Source of the DNA: an uncultured bacterium | Lineage (GTDB): Bacteria; Cyanobacteriota; Vampirovibrionia; Gastranaerophilales; Gastranaerophilaceae | Assembly: GCA_900550295.1 (NCBI GenBank) | Contig: URRM01000074.1 | Location: 1 to 7,724 of the forward strand | Length of the DNA: 7,724 bases | Direction of reading: 5' to 3' | Shown here: in pieces, positions 5,582-7,724 of the stretch | How the letters are laid out: each line of letters starts with the position of its first letter | Numbering within the stretch: position 1 is the stretch's first letter | The notes under the pieces: generated by a model | What the model saw: only the letters and a program-made list of their open reading frames with translations | The model's database searches: none | What the model was told of the DNA's origin: nothing | Made by a program: the position numbers and the translations under genes

Positions 5582-6700
5582 TTATGCTAATGCTTTTGTT
5601 TCTTGAATACATTCCATTAAAGTATTTGCAACTGTTTTTTGTTCTTCTAAAGTAATTTCTGGGAACATTGGTAAAGAAATTACCATTTCAGTATCTTTTT
5701 CAGTGTTAGGTAAAGAACCTTTGCCCATACCTAAGTATTCATGAACTTTTTGTAAGTGTAATGGAATTGGGTAGTACAACATTGCACCTATGCCACGTTC
5801 TTGTAACATTTTGTGGATGTTATCTCTATTTGGTATTTTAACTGTATATTGATGGTATACACAATATGTATCGTCTAATTCTGTTGGAGTTTGAACATCT
5901 TCACAATTTGCAAACAATTCGTTGTAAGTTTTTGCGTGTGCACGTCTTGCTTCATTCCATTCGTTAATGTAGTTCAACTTAACTCTTAAAATAGCAGCTT
6001 GAACTTCATCTAATCTTGAATTTACACCGATTTCGTCGTGGTGATAACGAACTGCACCACCGTGGTTTCTTAATGCAAGAACTCTGTCTTTAATAACATC
6101 TGAGTTTGTAGTTAATAAACCACCGTCACCCATACCACCTAAGTTTTTAGTTGGATAGAAACTAAAACAACCGATATCACCGAATGAACCAACCATTTTG
6201 CCGTGTAATCTTGCACCGATAGCTTGGCAAGCATCTTCAATTACGTACAAGTTATGACGTTTAGCAATATCTAAAATTACATCCATGTTTGCTGGCTGAC
6301 CATATAAATGAACAGGAATGATTGCTTTTGTTTTTGGAGTAATAGCATTTTCAATTTTTGCAGGACCAATATTGAATGTATCAGGATCAATATCAACAAA
6401 TACAGGTTTTGCACCTACAATACCGATTGCTTCTGATGTAGCTACAAATGTGAATGCTGTTGAAATAACTTCATCACCAGCACCTATATCTAAAGCTCTT
6501 AAAGCTAAGTGTAAAGCATCAGTACCTGAATTTAAAGCAACAGTGTGTTTAACTCCGATAAAATCTGCTAATTCTTGTTCTAAAGCTTTGTTGTGTTTAC
6601 CTAAAATGTATTGTCCAGAACGTAAAACTTCTAAAACTTCTTTTTCTACTTCTGCACCAATTTGTGCGTATTGTCTTTTTGAATCTAAAATAGGTATCAT
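5582..6700 (-). CDS. DegT/DnrJ/EryC1/StrS-family PLP-dependent sugar aminotransferase
   Basis: This 372-aa cytoplasmic enzyme transfers an amino group, usually from glutamate, to a keto-sugar bound to a nucleotide, supplying amino sugars for polysaccharide, O-antigen-like or glycan synthesis. Family marks in order: IPILDSKRQY (2-11), GQYILGKH (29-36), NSGTDALHLAL (57-67, phosphate-binding region), PVFVDIDPDTFNI (99-111), IPVHLYGQPANM (128-139), IEDACQAIGA (154-163, with Asp156 facing the PLP ring nitrogen), SFYPTKNLG (180-188, with Lys185 as the PLP lysine) and VNSRLDEVQAAIL (226-238). All catalytic residues and the normal length are present, so it should be active. The sequence reads most like cyanobacterial members. 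The exact sugar cannot be told; RYHHDEIGVNSRL also resembles WbpE/WlbC-type enzymes. The ATG at 6700 is chosen because AAAGGAG lies 6 nt before it; the ATG at 6718 would place that site inside the gene. Confidence 0.95.
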   Translation of the reverse strand: MIPILDSKRQYAQIGAEVEKEVLEVLRSGQYILGKHNKALEQELADFIGVKHTVALNSGTDALHLALRALDIGAGDEVISTAFTFVATSEAIGIVGAKPVFVDIDPDTFNIGPAKIENAITPKTKAIIPVHLYGQPANMDVILDIAKRHNLYVIEDACQAIGARLHGKMVGSFGDIGCFSFYPTKNLGGMGDGGLLTTNSDVIKDRVLALRNHGGAVRYHHDEIGVNSRLDEVQAAILRVKLNYINEWNEARRAHAKTYNELFANCEDVQTPTELDDTYCVYHQYTVKIPNRDNIHKMLQERGIGAMLYYPIPLHLQKVHEYLGMGKGSLPNTEKDTEMVISLPMFPEITLEEQKTVANTLMECIQETKALA

Positions 6701-6726
6701 TTTTTTCTCCTTTACCATGTTCCTTA

Positions 6727-6732
6727 ATTATA
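6727..6732 (-). promoter_or_regulatory. -10 box upstream of the aminotransferase gene
   Basis: The minus strand reads TATAAT here, a perfect -10 box about 26 bp before the start codon, giving a leader of about 20 nt that contains the ribosome binding site. No good -35 hexamer is found 16-18 bp upstream, so the promoter is weak or activator-dependent. The LuxR-type regulator encoded just upstream is an obvious but untested candidate activator. Confidence 0.45.
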
Positions 6733-6763
6733 GTTTAACACAGTTTCGGAATACCTTTACATA

Positions 6764-6776
6764 AACTTAATAAGTT
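6764..6776. repeat. Short inverted repeat at the end of the regulator gene
   Basis: AACTTA and TAAGTT flank a single A, forming a 6-bp inverted repeat that overlaps the TAA stop of the LuxR-type gene. It lies about 30 bp upstream of the aminotransferase -10 box on the minus strand, around its -35/activator region, so it could be a binding site. It has no GC stem or T-run and is not a terminator. The symmetry is short and could be chance. Confidence 0.25.
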
Positions 6777-7083
6777 AACCTTTTTGGAATAATAATTCTT
6801 TTACTCTTGGCGAATTCATCACAGCAGAATAATCTCTTGCTGTAATTAAACCATCAAAATATGCTTTAAAAACAGCATTAGCTCTGTTTTTTGCTTGCAA
6901 TTTTAAATAAATTCGTTCTAATTGTTTTTTAACAGTCGTTAGTTTTACCTCAAAAATTTTTGCAATTTCAGAGTTTTCAAAACCTCCGGCAACTAACAAC
7001 ATAACCTCAAGTTCTCTTCTACTCAAAGTTTTGTTTTCACTTTTTAAGTCGAACTCTTTTGGTAAAATATCAACTTTACTCAT
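6775..7083 (-). CDS. Stand-alone LuxR/GerE-type helix-turn-helix regulator
   Basis: This 102-aa protein is a DNA-binding transcription regulator consisting almost only of a LuxR C-terminal (GerE) domain at about residues 18-76. The family pattern is clear: LSRRELEVMLLVAGG (20-34), then ENSEIAKIF (36-44), LTTVKKQLERIYLKL (48-62) and KNRANAV (65-71). Glu24, Asn37, Glu39, Thr50, Val51, Lys52, Lys61 and Arg67 match positions usually conserved; the common His after VKK is replaced by Gln (Gln54). No receiver, autoinducer-binding or ATPase domain is present, so it cannot sense a signal in the standard way; it may work as a small GerE-like protein or with a partner. Its ATG lies 3 nt after the TAG of the preceding gene, with only a poor ribosome binding site, suggesting translational coupling. 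Likely targets include its own operon and the aminotransferase gene. Confidence 0.9.
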   Translation of the reverse strand: MSKVDILPKEFDLKSENKTLSRRELEVMLLVAGGFENSEIAKIFEVKLTTVKKQLERIYLKLQAKNRANAVFKAYFDGLITARDYSAVMNSPRVKELLFQKG

Positions 7084-7086
7084 AAA

Positions 7087-7650
7087 CTATTCATCTTCAC
7101 TAAGATTCAATGTTGCAACAGCTGTTGATGAAGATAAATATTTTGCACTAAAGCCTTGTGGCATTTTGCATTGTTTAACTTTAGAACGTTTTGAACTGCC
7201 AACTATACCTTCATTGCCGTGCCATTCTTCATGTTTTTCAGCATAATGGTATTTTGATTCTTCTTCTTCAACAGTCTTTTTAACATCCGGTGTTATATGT
7301 GAAATTTTTCTTTTTGTAATTTCAACATCTTCTTTGCCAAAACGTTCTTTATAAGTATAAGTCTTTATTGTATCTTTAACAGCCTTTCCTGCATCATCGG
7401 TATAGGTTCTGACTGAAATTTCCCATGTTTTGCCGGAATCATCAATCTCTTGAGTTACAACTTCATGTGCTTTATAATTTTTACCGTCATCACCTTTAAC
7501 TTTTACTTCGCCTTCTTTTAAAATTTTAGACTCGTTATCTGCTTTAACTCCTGAAAAGATTGAAGTTTCTTGTGGTATTTGAGCTTTTGCAGTTGATGAT
7601 GCATTATTAAAATTTATATTTTGAATGTTTCCAATTTCATTAATATCCAT
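7087..7650 (-). CDS. Unknown 187-aa soluble protein cotranscribed with the LuxR-type regulator
   Basis: No family is recognised. The protein has no signal peptide or membrane segment. Residues 1-45 are polar and Asn-rich, probably disordered. Residues about 47-125 alternate in a way typical of beta strands: GEVKVKGDDGKNYK, TWEISVRTYTDDAGKA and DTIKTYTYKERFG. Then come a Glu-rich charged stretch (127-142), HEEWHGNEG (140-148), a basic patch (SSKRSKVKQCK) and an acidic C-terminus (LSEDE). There is one Cys. The ATG at 7650 is chosen because AAGGAG (7658-7663) sits 7 nt before it; the GTG at 7656 would leave only 1 nt. It is the first gene of its operon and its stop nearly touches the regulator's start, so it may be the regulator's target, partner or modulator. 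That link is inferred from position only. Confidence 0.7.
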   Translation of the reverse strand: MDINEIGNIQNINFNNASSTAKAQIPQETSIFSGVKADNESKILKEGEVKVKGDDGKNYKAHEVVTQEIDDSGKTWEISVRTYTDDAGKAVKDTIKTYTYKERFGKEDVEITKRKISHITPDVKKTVEEEESKYHYAEKHEEWHGNEGIVGSSKRSKVKQCKMPQGFSAKYLSSSTAVATLNLSEDE

Positions 7651-7688
7651 AAACACTCTCCTTATAACAATATATTATTTACAAGTTT

Positions 7689-7717
7689 ATTTTAAAACAT
7701 AATTTTCAAAATAACAA
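7689..7717 (-). promoter_or_regulatory. Candidate promoter of the unknown gene-regulator operon
   Basis: On the minus strand TTGTTA (7712-7717, 4 of 6) is followed by exactly 17 bp and TAAAAT (7689-7694, 5 of 6). The start would be near 7682, giving a leader of about 30 nt carrying the AAGGAG ribosome binding site. The surroundings are extremely AT-rich, so chance matches are likely, but spacing and distance to the gene fit well. Confidence 0.45.
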
Positions 7718-7724
7718 AAATTTT

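Noticed and set aside
6318..6764. 148-codon plus-strand open frame
   Set aside because: It is antisense to the well-conserved aminotransferase, whose catalytic motifs fix the coding strand.

Overview
The window is very AT-rich, with tightly packed genes on both strands, good AGGA/GGAG ribosome binding sites and TAA/TAG/TGA all used as ordinary stops. The one strongly conserved metabolic gene, a DegT-type PLP aminotransferase, reads like its cyanobacterial relatives. Most other proteins are Asn/Gln/Lys/Ala-rich, helical and without recognisable domains. This mix, together with an N-terminal 'MGLAASQARLL' motif that I remember from Gastranaerophilales, suggests a gut Vampirovibrionia ('Melainabacteria', Candidatus Gastranaerophilales) chromosome. 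That assignment is an inference from memory and was not searched.

Left part (1-1753): a membrane-anchored phytase-like/esterase-like beta-propeller protein on the minus strand is divergent from a small exported protein with YD-like repeats on the plus strand. They share a 78-bp control region that contains a perfect 8-bp inverted repeat. A terminator at 1724-1753 closes the second gene and faces the end of the next minus-strand gene.

Middle part (1756-5562): two minus-strand genes of unknown function and one plus-strand gene encode large, helical, low-complexity proteins without signal peptides. The upstream minus gene (2548-4011) is interrupted by an in-frame TAA at 3871-3873. The reading frame continues on both sides of it, so the gene is a nonsense mutant, a recoded gene, or carries a base error. 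The downstream minus gene (1756-2403) has its own near-consensus promoter. The interrupted gene and the plus-strand coiled-coil gene (4279-5502) diverge from a 267-bp palindrome-rich intergenic region. A 19-bp inverted repeat at 5524-5562 terminates transcription from both sides.

Right part (5582-7717): a minus-strand gene set runs from right to left: an unknown 187-aa acidic protein, a stand-alone LuxR/GerE-type helix-turn-helix regulator whose start lies 3 nt after the previous stop, and the DegT aminotransferase, which has its own -10 box. The first two are almost certainly cotranscribed. The aminotransferase probably makes an amino sugar for surface polysaccharide and may be partly cotranscribed with them. 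No RNA genes, CRISPR arrays or insertion sequences were seen.
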